A program made the position numbers and the translations under genes. Below, one piece after another: positions 9,303-19,871 of a stretch of DNA of 64,000 bases; position 1 is the stretch's first letter, and every line of letters starts with the position of its first letter. Below the pieces are notes generated by a model. That model worked only from the letters and a program-made list of their open reading frames with translations, made no database searches and was not told the origin of the DNA. Origin of the DNA: Alphaproteobacteria bacterium (GTDB taxonomy: Bacteria; Pseudomonadota; Alphaproteobacteria; GCA-2731375); assembly GCA_016776605.1 (NCBI GenBank), contig JADHTB010000003.1, positions 186,001 to 250,000 on the forward strand, read 5' to 3'.

Positions 9303-12300
9303 TTATTCCGCCGCTGCCGGCATGGTGCTGCCCGGAACGCGCCATTCCGCCAGCAAGTTATCCTGCAGCGCCTTTGCGTCTTCCAGATGCCGTGCCTTGA
9401 TATGGCCGTAACCACTGATTAGCTCCGGCACCTGGGCCAGACGCACGGCAAGACCCAGATTGCCGGCTTTCAGGCCGGTCAGCAGTTCCCCGATCATGGC
9501 TTCATATTCACCAATCAGGCGGCGCTCCGTTCGCCGTTCCTCGGTCCGGCCAAAGATGTCCAGCGGGCCGCCGCGCAGAAATTTAAAGCGCGCCAGCCAG
9601 GTCATGGCGGTACCGATCCAGGGGCCGATATCCCGTTTTACAGGCAGGCCGGTTTCCGGATTGGTTTTGCTCCAGATCGGCGGCGCCAAATGAAAGGCCA
9701 GGGTGTAATCGCCCTCGAACTGCTGCTCTAACGCCGCCTTGAAACGGCCATCGCTATACAGCCGGGCCACCTCATATTCGTCCTTGTAGGCCATCAGTTT
9801 GTACAAATTGCGGGCCACGGCCATGGCCAGGGCCTGGCTGTCAGGCGAGATTTCAGCCTCCCGCGCTTTTACCTTTTCCACCAGGGCGCCATAGCGGCGG
9901 GCCAGGCGGCGGTTTTGATAGGCGGTCAGTTCCCCCTCGCGCCGCGCCACCAGAGCCGGCAAATCATCCTCCGCGACATCCGGGCTTGCGCCCCGATCGG
10001 CCTGCCCGATCACCGCTTCCAGGTCGACGGCAGCCCGCCGCCCCCACAGGAAGGCTGATTTATTCATCTCTATGGCGACGCCATTCATTTCGATGGCCTG
10101 CTCGATCGCCTCGGCCGATACTGGGATCAGGCCTTGCTGATAGGCATGGCCCAGCATGAACAAATTGGCGCCGATGGCATCCCCCAGCAGGGCGGTGGCC
10201 AGGCGGGTGGCGTTTAGGAAGGTGGCCTTGCCTGGCCCGGTCTCGGCCTGGATTCGTATCTCCACATCGTCGGCGGGGAATTCCAGGCTCGAATCCATGG
10301 CGAATTGCCCGGTGATCGCCTGGTTATTGTTGACCAGGACGTGGCTGCGGCCAGAATCTATGGCCGCCAGGGATAATTCACTGGCCGTGACCAGACTGTC
10401 ACAGCCCAGGATCAGATCGGCGGTGCCGGCGGACAGGCGGGCCGATTGAATATCGTCCTGACTAACCGCCAGACGGACGTGCGAGGAAACCGCACCGCCT
10501 TTTTGCGCCATGCCGAACTGATCGATGGTGGAAAACGCCTTGCCCTCCATATGCGCGGCCATGGTCAACAGGGCGGAAATGGTTACAACGCCGGTGCCGC
10601 CAATGCCGGTGATCAGGATGCTGTAGGCTTCGCCCTCGAGCAGCGCCGGGCGCTTGGGTTCGGGCAACAGGCGTACGCTTTCCGGTACATCCGCCACCGC
10701 GCCCGCCTTGCGCGGAATACCGCCAACAACCGAGACAAAGCTGGGGCAGAAGCCTTCGGCGCAGGAATAATCCTTGTTGCAGGAGGATTGATCAATCCGC
10801 CTTTTGCGGCCGAAATCCGTCTGCAATGGCAGCACGGACATGCAGTTGGACGTGGTGGAGCAATCACCGCAGCCTTCGCAGACCAGGTGGTTGACGAACA
10901 GGCGCCGGGCCGGGTCTTCCATGTCGCCGCGCTTGCGCCGGCGCCGTTTCTCGGCGGCACAGGTCTGGTCGTAAATCAGTACCGAGACCCCTTCGACCTC
11001 GCGCAATTCCCGTTGCACCCGGTCTAACGAGCGGCGATGTTCGAATGTGGTGCCGGGCGCAAAATCGGCGCTGGTGGGATACTTGTCAGGCTGATCGCTG
11101 ACGACGACGATCTTCTTTACCCCTTCAGCATGGACCTGACGCGAGATTGCCATGGGGCTCAATTCGCCGTCGATGGGCTGGCCGCCGGTCATGGCCACGG
11201 CGTCATTGAACAGGATCTTGTAGGTGATGTTGACCTTGGCCGCGATGCAGGCGCGGATCGCCAGCAAACCGGAATGGAAATAGGTGCCATCGCCAAGATT
11301 TTGAAAGACATGGCCGGCCTTGGAAAATGGGAAATGCCCAATCCAGTTTGCCCCTTCACCGCCCATGTGGGTATGGGCGTCGATGTTGCGATCCATATAG
11401 GTGGCCATGAAATGACAGCCAACGCCACCCTGTCCACGGCTGCCGTCCGGTACCTTGGTCGAGGTGTTATGGGGGCAGCCGGAACAGAAATAAGGAATGC
11501 GCGTTACCGTCATCTGTTGGCGTTGCGCGGCACGGGCCTCTTTCGCCGCCAGGAAGGCGAGACGCGCCTCAATCCGGTCGCTGGTATGGAAATGTTTGAT
11601 CCGGCCGGCCAGGGCGCGGGCGATTTCCTCGGCCCCGAATTCGCCGCACCCGGGCAACATCTCGTTGCCCTCGCCGTCATGGCGCCCAACCACCCGGGGC
11701 CGCCGCCCCTCGGGCAGATCATAAAGGGCGTCACGCACCTTGCTTTCCATGAAGCGGCGTTTTTCCTCCACCACCACTACTTCTTCCAGGCCGGTGGCGA
11801 AATTGCGCACGGTCTCGGCATCGAAGGGGAAGGGCATGCCCATTTTCAACATTACGATGCCAAGGTCGGCGGCCTGGGCGGCATTGATGCCCAGTTCCAT
11901 CAAGGCCTGACGCACATCGGTCGCCGCCTTGCCGCTGGAAATGATGCCGATCCGGGGCCGGGGACTTTCCATCACGACTTTGTTCAGGTTGTTGGCGCGG
12001 GCAAAGGCCATCGCGGCGGGCAGTTTGAATTGGCGCAGCCGTGTTTCCTGCAAGGTCCAACTGTCGCCGGCCCGAATATTGACGCCATCTTCGGGGAAGG
12101 TGAATTCGGGCAGGATGATTTTTAAACGGGACGGGTCGCCGTCTATGGGCGCGGCGGCATCGACCGTATCCGCCGTGACCTTGAAACCGGTCCAGGCGCC
12201 GCTGAAGCGGGACATGGCCCAGCCGTAAAGGCCGTAATCGACAATTTCCTGCACCGTGGCGGGATACAGCATGGGCATCTGCAAATCGGCGAACATGGTT

Positions 12301-12779
12301 TCTGATGCTGCCGGCACATCGGTGGATTTCATGGCGTGATCGTCGCCCACCACGGCCAGAACGCCACCATGTTGCGAGGTGCCGATCATGTTGGCGTGAC
12401 GTATGGCGTCGATGGAACGGTCCAGGCCCGGCCCCTTGCCATACCACATGGCGAAAACACCATCATGGGTGCTGTCGCCGAACATGGAGGATTGCTGGCT
12501 ACCCAGGCAAGACGTCGCCGCCAGGTCTTCATTAATTCCGGGAACGAAATGAATGGCCCTATCCGCCAGAAACCGGTTGGCGCGCCATAATTCCTTGTCG
12601 ATATTATGCATGGGCGAGCCGCGATAGCCGGAAATAAAGCTGGCGGTGTTTAGGCCGGCGGCCTTGTCCCGCAGGTATTGCAACATGGCGACGCGTACGA
12701 GGGCTTGACTGCCGGTCAGGTAAATCCGGCCTTCCTCGCTTTGATATTTATCGTCAAGAGAGACTGCCGTTAGCGTCAT
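9303..12779 (-). CDS. indolepyruvate ferredoxin oxidoreductase family protein (fused alpha/beta form)
   Basis: 1158 aa; TPP-enzyme region, EGCGDCSTTSNC cysteine motif, C-terminal 2-oxoacid oxidoreductase gamma-like domain (ITGIGGTGVVTISALL). Confidence 0.92.
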   Translation of the reverse strand: MTLTAVSLDDKYQSEEGRIYLTGSQALVRVAMLQYLRDKAAGLNTASFISGYRGSPMHNIDKELWRANRFLADRAIHFVPGINEDLAATSCLGSQQSSMFGDSTHDGVFAMWYGKGPGLDRSIDAIRHANMIGTSQHGGVLAVVGDDHAMKSTDVPAASETMFADLQMPMLYPATVQEIVDYGLYGWAMSRFSGAWTGFKVTADTVDAAAPIDGDPSRLKIILPEFTFPEDGVNIRAGDSWTLQETRLRQFKLPAAMAFARANNLNKVVMESPRPRIGIISSGKAATDVRQALMELGINAAQAADLGIVMLKMGMPFPFDAETVRNFATGLEEVVVVEEKRRFMESKVRDALYDLPEGRRPRVVGRHDGEGNEMLPGCGEFGAEEIARALAGRIKHFHTSDRIEARLAFLAAKEARAAQRQQMTVTRIPYFCSGCPHNTSTKVPDGSRGQGGVGCHFMATYMDRNIDAHTHMGGEGANWIGHFPFSKAGHVFQNLGDGTYFHSGLLAIRACIAAKVNITYKILFNDAVAMTGGQPIDGELSPMAISRQVHAEGVKKIVVVSDQPDKYPTSADFAPGTTFEHRRSLDRVQRELREVEGVSVLIYDQTCAAEKRRRRKRGDMEDPARRLFVNHLVCEGCGDCSTTSNCMSVLPLQTDFGRKRRIDQSSCNKDYSCAEGFCPSFVSVVGGIPRKAGAVADVPESVRLLPEPKRPALLEGEAYSILITGIGGTGVVTISALLTMAAHMEGKAFSTIDQFGMAQKGGAVSSHVRLAVSQDDIQSARLSAGTADLILGCDSLVTASELSLAAIDSGRSHVLVNNNQAITGQFAMDSSLEFPADDVEIRIQAETGPGKATFLNATRLATALLGDAIGANLFMLGHAYQQGLIPVSAEAIEQAIEMNGVAIEMNKSAFLWGRRAAVDLEAVIGQADRGASPDVAEDDLPALVARREGELTAYQNRRLARRYGALVEKVKAREAEISPDSQALAMAVARNLYKLMAYKDEYEVARLYSDGRFKAALEQQFEGDYTLAFHLAPPIWSKTNPETGLPVKRDIGPWIGTAMTWLARFKFLRGGPLDIFGRTEERRTERRLIGEYEAMIGELLTGLKAGNLGLAVRLAQVPELISGYGHIKARHLEDAKALQDNLLAEWRVPGSTMPAAAE

Positions 12780-12912
12780 GGCTCATCCTCGCTATGTCAT
12801 CGGGCCGAAGGCGGGTGTCGGGATGATCCAACTAAACAGCCAGACTGGCAAGTGCGAGGGGGTAAAAATTTTAAATTGTCAACGTGCGCATCCCTATCGG
12901 CGCGGCTCAATA

Positions 12913-13422
12913 TTAAGCCTCGCTTTTGCCTATGATCATCTTGAGGCCGGCGATGATCTGCCTGGCAACTTCCGGCCCCTGGCCTTTGACTTTATCGGAC
13001 ACGACGGTCTGCATGGCCTGTAGGTGGGCGGCGATGGCCAGCTGTTCGGTGGTGCCAACCCGGTCGACGGTGGGGAGGAATTCACACAACATCCGGCCGA
13101 TTTCCGTGACCAGATTGTAGCCAAAGGTGCCCGCCTCGCCCCGGATTTCGTGGGTTTTCACGATCAGCAGGGACAGGTCATATTCCGAAGTATCCTGCAT
13201 CTTCTGGAACAAGGCTATTAGGGCGCGCATATCGGCTTCGAAGCGGGGCTCGAAATTCGGCTTGTCCTTCTCCAGGACAAATTCGGCCATCGGCACCGGG
13301 TTCTTTTCGGAGCGGATATTGGCGCCGACTTTTACCTGCAATTTGTTTGGCGCGGCAATGATTTCATGCTCGTCCGCCCTGACAGCCAATAGATCGGCAG
13401 CTTTGCTGCTACTCTTGCCCAT
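12913..13422 (-). CDS. hypothetical protein with Hpt-like motif (HEIRGEAGTFGYNLV)
   Basis: 169-aa ORF; helical composition and an H-x-x-R-G-x-A-G-T-F-G segment. Confidence 0.65.
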   Translation of the reverse strand: MGKSSSKAADLLAVRADEHEIIAAPNKLQVKVGANIRSEKNPVPMAEFVLEKDKPNFEPRFEADMRALIALFQKMQDTSEYDLSLLIVKTHEIRGEAGTFGYNLVTEIGRMLCEFLPTVDRVGTTEQLAIAAHLQAMQTVVSDKVKGQGPEVARQIIAGLKMIIGKSEA

Positions 13423-13559
13423 AAAAGGTCTCTATTTCTCTACTGATCAATACGTCAATTCTGGTAGGCATCTTATATTCGGCTGGTAAACACAGGGTTA
13501 AGACGCGATTTTATTTCAACTGCCCGCGTCGGCGGGCATGGCGACAATCGAGCTGCTCT

Positions 13560-13660
13560 AGAGCAATTCCGAATTAAAGAGAATCGCGAAGCGATTCTAA
13601 GTGATTGGAAAAATTGCTCTAATTCTAAAGATCTGAGCATTTTCAGAATGAAAATGCTCT
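13560..13660. repeat. Palindromic repeat family A, 101 bp
   Basis: Almost identical to 6174-6274; flanked by TA on both sides. Confidence 0.92.
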
Positions 13661-13683
13661 AGGCCTTGCCTAAAGCGGATACT

Positions 13684-14910
13684 CTAAGTCTCCAGCACAT
13701 GGCCGGCGGCGAACAATGCCTCTATTTCGGCCTCGGGCAGGCCGGCATCGGCCAGGATCTGGCGGCTATGCTGGCCAATTGCAGGGGGGTCTTCGCGGAC
13801 CGAAAAACTGCGGCCGTCCATCTCGAGGGGCAGGCGCGGGGTCTTGACCTGGCCGCCGCCGGGCACATTCATCTTGCGCAACTGACCGCCTGCATTCAGG
13901 TGAGGGTCATCCAGTAGATCCTCGGGCTTGTTGACCGGGCCGAATGCCAGTTGCGCCGTATCGCACAGGGCCAGCAGCGCATCCGTTGAAATGCCTTTGC
14001 ACATCTCTGCAATGGCGCCAACCAGCCAATCCCGTTGCGCCACCCGGCCGCCGTTGCTTTGCAGGCGTTCGTCCGCCAAGAAATCGGGTCGTTCAAAAAC
14101 ATCACAAAATCGCAGCCATTGGGTATCCGTCACCACGCCAATAAAAATCGCCTTGCCCTCGGCGCTTTCAAAAGTGTCGTAAATGCCCCAGGCCCGGATT
14201 GGCACCGACATAGGCACCAACGGCTTGCCATTCATGCCATGCTGCACCATATGCTGGCCCACCGCGAAGACGGCTGTTTCGAATAACGCGGCCTTGACCA
14301 ATTGCCCCATGCCCGCAGTGCCCGCAGTGCCCACCGCACCGGGTGCGTCGCGCTCGCGCAAGGCGGCCAGCACGCCGATCACGCCAGCCATACCGCCCAT
14401 GATATCCACCACCGATGCGCCCGCCCGCAGGGGCTGGCCCGGCGGCCCGGTCATATAGGCTAGGCCGCTCATCATCTGTACGATCTCGTCCAAGGCCCGG
14501 CGTTCTTCGTAGGGACCGGACAGGAAGCCTTTCAATTGCAGATAGATCAAACCGGGATTCAGGGTCTTTAGCGCCTCATAGCCCAGGCCCAGCCGGTCCA
14601 TGGTGCCCAGGGCAAAATTTTCCAGCAAGACATCCGAACGCCGTACCAGGGCCTCCACCGCGGGCCGGCTACCGGGCGCCTTCAGGTCGATGGCCAGGCT
14701 TTGCTTGTTGCGGCAGAACAAGGGAAAAAAGCTAATGCCGACACCTTGCAAGTGCCGCGTCCGGTCGCCGTCGGGCACCGGTTCGATCTTGGTTACCTGC
14801 GCGCCCAGGTCGGCCAGGATCATGCCCGCCGACGGCCCCATCACCGCATGGCTGAATTCCAACACCTTGATCCCCGCCAAGGGCAGGCCTGCCCGGTTAC
14901 TCATACTCAA
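13684..14910 (-). CDS. CaiB/BaiF family CoA-transferase
   Basis: LAGIKVLEFSHAVMGPSAGMILADLGAQVTKIEP N-terminus. Confidence 0.93.
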   Translation of the reverse strand: MSMSNRAGLPLAGIKVLEFSHAVMGPSAGMILADLGAQVTKIEPVPDGDRTRHLQGVGISFFPLFCRNKQSLAIDLKAPGSRPAVEALVRRSDVLLENFALGTMDRLGLGYEALKTLNPGLIYLQLKGFLSGPYEERRALDEIVQMMSGLAYMTGPPGQPLRAGASVVDIMGGMAGVIGVLAALRERDAPGAVGTAGTAGMGQLVKAALFETAVFAVGQHMVQHGMNGKPLVPMSVPIRAWGIYDTFESAEGKAIFIGVVTDTQWLRFCDVFERPDFLADERLQSNGGRVAQRDWLVGAIAEMCKGISTDALLALCDTAQLAFGPVNKPEDLLDDPHLNAGGQLRKMNVPGGGQVKTPRLPLEMDGRSFSVREDPPAIGQHSRQILADAGLPEAEIEALFAAGHVLET

Positions 14911-14988
14911 CCTCGTTCCAAAATGATTTTATCCATGCCTCGGATGACAATGCGCCGGATACCGCGGCATGGCGACAAGACATGGCAT

Positions 14989-16254
14989 CTACCAGGCGCC
15001 ACGGGTGTCGATCACGAACTTGTCCTTGATCAGATCGCGGCCGACATGCATGAAGGCGAAGTGATCCACCAACAGCAGAATGACGTTGGCCTGTTCAATG
15101 GCCATATCGAAATCGGCCAATTCCAGGCCGCGATCGCTCAACGCCTTGGGCAGGGCGGAAATATGGGGTTCGACCACCAATAATTTCGCGACTTTACTGT
15201 CGGCAAGCTGGGCTACGATCTCGACTGCCGGGCTTTCCCGCAGATCATCCACATCCGCCTTGTAGGACAGGCCCAGACAGGCGACCACGGGATCCACCAG
15301 GGACTGTGCCCGCGCCACCACCTTGGCGCAGACGATGCCCGGCATGGCGTCATTGATCTGCCGCGCCATGCGGATAATCCTGGCGTCTTCCGGCGCACCC
15401 TCGACGATGAACCACGGATCGACCGCAATACAATGGCCGCCGACGCCGGGGCCGGGCGACAGGATATTGACCCGGGGGTGCAGGTTGGCCATCTGGATCA
15501 ATTCCCAGACGCTGATTTTGTGCCGGTCGCAAATGACCGACAATTCGTTGGCGAAGGCGATGTTCACGTCCCGGTAGGCGTTTTCGGTCAGCTTGGACAT
15601 TTCCGCCGTGCGCGCATTGGTCACCTTGCATTCGCCCTGTACCACGATGCGATACAGGGACAAGGCCCGCTGGGCGCATTTGCGGGTCATGCCGCCAATC
15701 ACCCGGGCGTTATTCACCACCTCTTCGATAATCCGCCCCGGCAGCACCCGTTCAGGGCAATGGGCGACGTTGATATCCGCCATCTCGCCCTTGTCATGGG
15801 GGAAACTGAGGTCGGGCCGCAAGGTCGCCATCCAGCGCGCCATCTTTTCTGTCGTACCCACGGGCGAAGTGGATTCCAGGATTACCAGATTGCCTTTTAC
15901 TAAAACCGGCGCGATGGCCTCGGCCGCCGCTTGTACATAATTGAGGTCCGCGCCGAGGCTGGCGCCATGGCCCGTGTCATCGCCCTCCCGCAGCGGCGTG
16001 GGTACGGCAACCAGAAAGGCGTCGGCGGCCTGCACCGCTGTGCTGACGGACAATTTGCCATTTTCCACCACCCGGCGCACCAGGGCATCCAGGTCGGGCT
16101 CGCCGAAATGCGGTTTGCCGGCGCTGATGCTGTCGACTACGTTTTGGCTGGTATCCGTGCCGAGGATCTGCACCCCGTGATTGGCAAACACCGCCGCCGT
16201 GGGCAGACCGATATAACCCAGACCGACAACGCTGATTTTATTAAAGCTGTTCAT
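14989..16254 (-). CDS. wecC: UDP-N-acetyl-D-mannosamine dehydrogenase
   Basis: [50 protein letters not shown]. Confidence 0.92.
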   Translation of the reverse strand: MNSFNKISVVGLGYIGLPTAAVFANHGVQILGTDTSQNVVDSISAGKPHFGEPDLDALVRRVVENGKLSVSTAVQAADAFLVAVPTPLREGDDTGHGASLGADLNYVQAAAEAIAPVLVKGNLVILESTSPVGTTEKMARWMATLRPDLSFPHDKGEMADINVAHCPERVLPGRIIEEVVNNARVIGGMTRKCAQRALSLYRIVVQGECKVTNARTAEMSKLTENAYRDVNIAFANELSVICDRHKISVWELIQMANLHPRVNILSPGPGVGGHCIAVDPWFIVEGAPEDARIIRMARQINDAMPGIVCAKVVARAQSLVDPVVACLGLSYKADVDDLRESPAVEIVAQLADSKVAKLLVVEPHISALPKALSDRGLELADFDMAIEQANVILLLVDHFAFMHVGRDLIKDKFVIDTRGAW

Positions 16255-17353
16255 GGCGCAGTCTCTCCACAATCCGTTCGCTGGCCCGGCCGTCGCCGTA
16301 CGGGTTATGGGCCCGTGACATAGCCTGGTAGGCGTCATTATCATCCAAAAGAACGCCCAAACGCTCCAATAGTCTATCGGTATCGGTGCCGACCAGCTCT
16401 ACCGTTCCGGCATCCACTGCCTCGGGCCGTTCGGTGGTGTCGCGGGTGACCAGCACCGGCTTGCCCAGCGAGGGCGCTTCTTCCTGGACGCCGCCTGAAT
16501 CCGTGACGATCAATTCGGCGCGGCGCATCAGATAAAGAAACGGCAGATAATCCAGGGGCGGGATTAAATGCACATTGTCGTGGCCGCTTAGCACGTCGTT
16601 GGCCGCTTTTTGCACATTTGGATTCAGATGCACCGGGTAGACCACGACCACATCATCGCGCATGGCCAAGGTCGCCAGGGCACGGCAGACCCGTTCCAGA
16701 CCGCCGTCAAAATTCTCCCGGCGGTGGCCGGTCGTCAAAACCAGGCGCTTGGCCGGGTCGATAAAATCAAATTGCTTTTGCAATTGCGACTGCAGCCCGG
16801 GTGATCCGTCAATGATCCCGATCGCCTGCAAAAGGGCATCGATCACCGTGTTGCCGGTGACCAGGATGCGCCCGTCCTCGATACCCTCGGCCAGCAGGTT
16901 TTGCCGCGAAGTCTCGGTGGGGGGAAAATGCAGATCGGCGATGACCGAGGTCATCTTGCGGTTCATTTCCTCGGGCCAGGGGGAATATATATTGCCCGTG
17001 CGCAAGCCCGCCTCGATATGACCCACCGGGGTTTTTTCATAATAAGCGGCCAGGGCGGCGGCAAATGTCGTGGTGGTATCGCCCTGAACCAGGACCCGGT
17101 CGGGCCGGCAGTCCTGGATTACCCCCTGGACACCGGAAAGCGCGGCCGAGGTAATGTAACTCAGGCCCTGGCCCGCCTGCATGATATCCAGATCATAGTC
17201 GGGCGTAATATGGAACAAGGCCAGCACCTGATCCAGCATCTCCCGGTGCTGGGCGGTGACGCAGACCAAGGACTCAATGCCCTCCGCCGCCGCCAACGCC
17301 TTGACGACCGGGGCCAGCTTGATGGCTTCAGGCCTGGTGCCGAATACGGTCAA
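16241..17353 (-). CDS. wecB: UDP-N-acetylglucosamine 2-epimerase (non-hydrolysing)
   Basis: [44 protein letters not shown]; apparent TTG start; overlaps wecC. Confidence 0.92.
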   Translation of the reverse strand: MTVFGTRPEAIKLAPVVKALAAAEGIESLVCVTAQHREMLDQVLALFHITPDYDLDIMQAGQGLSYITSAALSGVQGVIQDCRPDRVLVQGDTTTTFAAALAAYYEKTPVGHIEAGLRTGNIYSPWPEEMNRKMTSVIADLHFPPTETSRQNLLAEGIEDGRILVTGNTVIDALLQAIGIIDGSPGLQSQLQKQFDFIDPAKRLVLTTGHRRENFDGGLERVCRALATLAMRDDVVVVYPVHLNPNVQKAANDVLSGHDNVHLIPPLDYLPFLYLMRRAELIVTDSGGVQEEAPSLGKPVLVTRDTTERPEAVDAGTVELVGTDTDRLLERLGVLLDDNDAYQAMSRAHNPYGDGRASERIVERLRHEQL

Positions 17354-17460
17354 AACCTTGATGGGGCACCCTCTCAGATGTTCGGTGCAATATGAAAAGC
17401 CACAATTCGCCAGACAACAGGCAAAATACTACAATGGCGTCGATTGAATAGCACGTGAAG

Positions 17461-18624
17461 CTAATTTATCGAACCCGGACTAAACCGCGCCGGCGACAGA
17501 TCAGCAGCGATGACACCGAATTGTTTCAGATCCGCGGGAACATCGTTGCCCACTGCCAAGGCCGCCGCGACCCGCCCCATGGATGGCGATGTTTGAATGC
17601 CGTAACCGCCCTGTCCGGCCAGCCAGAAGAAGCCCGGCACCTTTGGGTCGAACCCCACGACCGGCGTCTTGTCGGCAACGAACGAGCGCAACCCGGCCCA
17701 ACTGCGGATAATGCGGCCAATTTCCAGTGTGGTCGCCGTTTGCAGGCGGTCCACGGCAATGGCGATATCCAGCTCCTCCGGCTGAACATCACAGGGTGCC
17801 ATCGGCGTTTCATCCGCCGGCGAGCCCATCAGCGCGCCGCTTTCGGGGCGGGCGTAGAATTCTTCGTCCGCGTCGATAAATGCGGGCCAGGCGGCAAAGT
17901 CCATATCGCCGGGGCCATCGAACAGAATGGCGGTACGGCGTTTCGGCATCAGCCCCACACGCTTTGCGCCTGCTATATCGGCGACTTCATCGCACCAGGC
18001 GCCGGCTGCGTTGATGATCACCTTGGCGAAAATATCCTCGCCTCCTGCATGAACATGCCAGCTGTCTCCTCGGCGTTCGAGGCCGGTAACCCTGGCGTCC
18101 TGGCGAAGCTGGACGCCGCGCTTGCGGGCGCCGCGCAAAAAGCCCTGATGCAAGGCATTGACGTCCATGTCCATGGCGTCCGCTTCCAACACCCCAGCCG
18201 CGATGTAACCCTGGCGCAGCACCGGCACCAGTTCCCGGGCCTCCGCCCCCGTCAGGCGCTGCATGCCATCAAGATGTTTGGTACCCGCGTCATAGGCCGC
18301 ATCCAGGGACGCCATCTGGTCTTCACGCCCGACAAACAGGGCGCCGCGCGGTGTCAGGATTACTGTGTCGGTGAAGCCATCGGGCGGGTCGATTAAGAAA
18401 GAACGCCCGCCGCTGGTTAACGCGCGGATCGGGGCGTTGCCATAGGATTCCGAATACAGCGCGGCGGAGCGGCCAGTGGTGTGATAGCCGGGCTGGGCTT
18501 CCATTTCCAGCATCAGCACACTGCCCTCGGTGGATAGAAAATAAGCGGCCGAGGCACCGGCCATGCCGGCGCCGATAATGACGAAATCAAACGATTGACC
18601 GTGCGATACCAAATCAGACGCCAT
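17461..18624 (-). CDS. FAD-dependent oxidoreductase (DadA/glycine oxidase-like)
   Basis: FDFVIIGAGMAGASAAYFLS; ATG at 18624. Confidence 0.88.
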   Translation of the reverse strand: MASDLVSHGQSFDFVIIGAGMAGASAAYFLSTEGSVLMLEMEAQPGYHTTGRSAALYSESYGNAPIRALTSGGRSFLIDPPDGFTDTVILTPRGALFVGREDQMASLDAAYDAGTKHLDGMQRLTGAEARELVPVLRQGYIAAGVLEADAMDMDVNALHQGFLRGARKRGVQLRQDARVTGLERRGDSWHVHAGGEDIFAKVIINAAGAWCDEVADIAGAKRVGLMPKRRTAILFDGPGDMDFAAWPAFIDADEEFYARPESGALMGSPADETPMAPCDVQPEELDIAIAVDRLQTATTLEIGRIIRSWAGLRSFVADKTPVVGFDPKVPGFFWLAGQGGYGIQTSPSMGRVAAALAVGNDVPADLKQFGVIAADLSPARFSPGSIN

Positions 18625-18751
18625 GGGATTGATGATCTCCGCCGCTCCCGAACCCCGCGCCCGGCAGCCGCTTCCAGCATAAAATTTCATCTGGAAAATG
18701 CAAGAAACGCCACGGATGCCGGCCTTGCCGCGCTTGGCGAAATAGGCTGCT

Positions 18752-19000
18752 TTAGTTGCCCAAGGCTTCGAATTTGTCCATCAGTTCGTCTTGGCTTTCA
18801 ACAAAATCCGGGTGCTGCTCAATGCAGTCGACCACCGGGCAGACCAGACGGCATTGGGGTTCGTCCTCGTGGCCGACGCACTCGGTGCATTTGAAGGCAT
18901 CGATGGTATAGAACGGGTCGCCAGCCGAAATTGCGTCGTTGGGGCAGACGGGCTCGCAGGCATCGCAGGCGGTGCAGGTTTCGTTGATCAACAGTGCCAT
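18752..19000 (-). CDS. 2[4Fe-4S] ferredoxin, YfhL/Allochromatium type
   Basis: CTACDACEPVCP and CTECVGHEDEPQCRLVCPVVDC motifs. Confidence 0.93.
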   Translation of the reverse strand: MALLINETCTACDACEPVCPNDAISAGDPFYTIDAFKCTECVGHEDEPQCRLVCPVVDCIEQHPDFVESQDELMDKFEALGN

Positions 19001-19024
19001 GATCGGCTCCTTCCTCGGATAAAC

Positions 19025-19870
19025 TCAGGATGCTTTCGGCAGCGCGTCCAAATCGGCCAGTTTCTGATGCCGAAAGGCGCCCCACAAAGCCGCGCCAATG
19101 GCGCCGGCGTAAATGGAATCGGGGTGGCTTTGCAGGGTCAAATTCATCTTTTGCGCCACCATGCGTTCCGCCATGGTCGCCACCAGACCGCTGTCGTTGG
19201 CCAGACCGCCGGTTACCAGTACCACGCCCTCGTCAACGCGGGTGGATTTCAGCAGCTTCACCAGCCTGTCGGCCATGGAGGTGTGAATGCCCTTCAGGAT
19301 GTTCTGGGTCGAAATGCCCCGGCTGACCATGTTGATCACATCGGTTTCCGCCAATACGGCGCAGATGGAACTGACGGCCTCCGGGTCATCGGCCTGTTGC
19401 GACAATGCACCAACCTCGTCCAGGGCGACGCCCAGATAGCGGGCGATATTTTCCAGGAACTGCCCGGAGCCCGAGGCGCACTGACTGGTCATCTTGTAGG
19501 TCAGAACCTTGCCCCGTTCGTCCACCCGGATGGCCCGGCCATGCAGGGCGCCCACATCCATGGCCGCGCGGGTTTCGGGCTGTAGATAAATGGCGCCACG
19601 GGCATGGGTGGTCATGGAGTAGAAGTGCCCGGTGCGAAATTCAATATTCTCGCCTTCACCGGTGGTTGACACATAGTCGATGTCGTCCTCCATCAGGCCC
19701 GCCTCGGCCAGCATTTCATCAAAACATTGACGCGCCAGCTCCATGGGGTCGCGGCGGCGAATACGTTCCACCCGTTTGCTCAGCCATTCAGGCTTTTCGC
19801 CGCCCTGGCTCTGAAACAGCACGCCCTTGATGGCGCCGCTGCCGACGTCGATACCTGCCGTGGTCTGCAT
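19025..19870 (-). CDS. bcrD: benzoyl-CoA reductase subunit D (BcrD/BadG), ATPase subunit
   Basis: TTAGIDVGSGAIKGV, ASGSGQFLENIARYLG, VTGGLANDSGL; 281 aa; fourth in the bcrCBAD order. Confidence 0.92.
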   Translation of the reverse strand: MQTTAGIDVGSGAIKGVLFQSQGGEKPEWLSKRVERIRRRDPMELARQCFDEMLAEAGLMEDDIDYVSTTGEGENIEFRTGHFYSMTTHARGAIYLQPETRAAMDVGALHGRAIRVDERGKVLTYKMTSQCASGSGQFLENIARYLGVALDEVGALSQQADDPEAVSSICAVLAETDVINMVSRGISTQNILKGIHTSMADRLVKLLKSTRVDEGVVLVTGGLANDSGLVATMAERMVAQKMNLTLQSHPDSIYAGAIGAALWGAFRHQKLADLDALPKAS

Positions 19871-19871
19871 A

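Noticed and set aside
11037-12125. 362-aa plus-strand ORF
   Set aside because: Antisense shadow of the indolepyruvate oxidoreductase gene; His/Gly-rich low-information translation, typical of high-GC opposite-strand frames.
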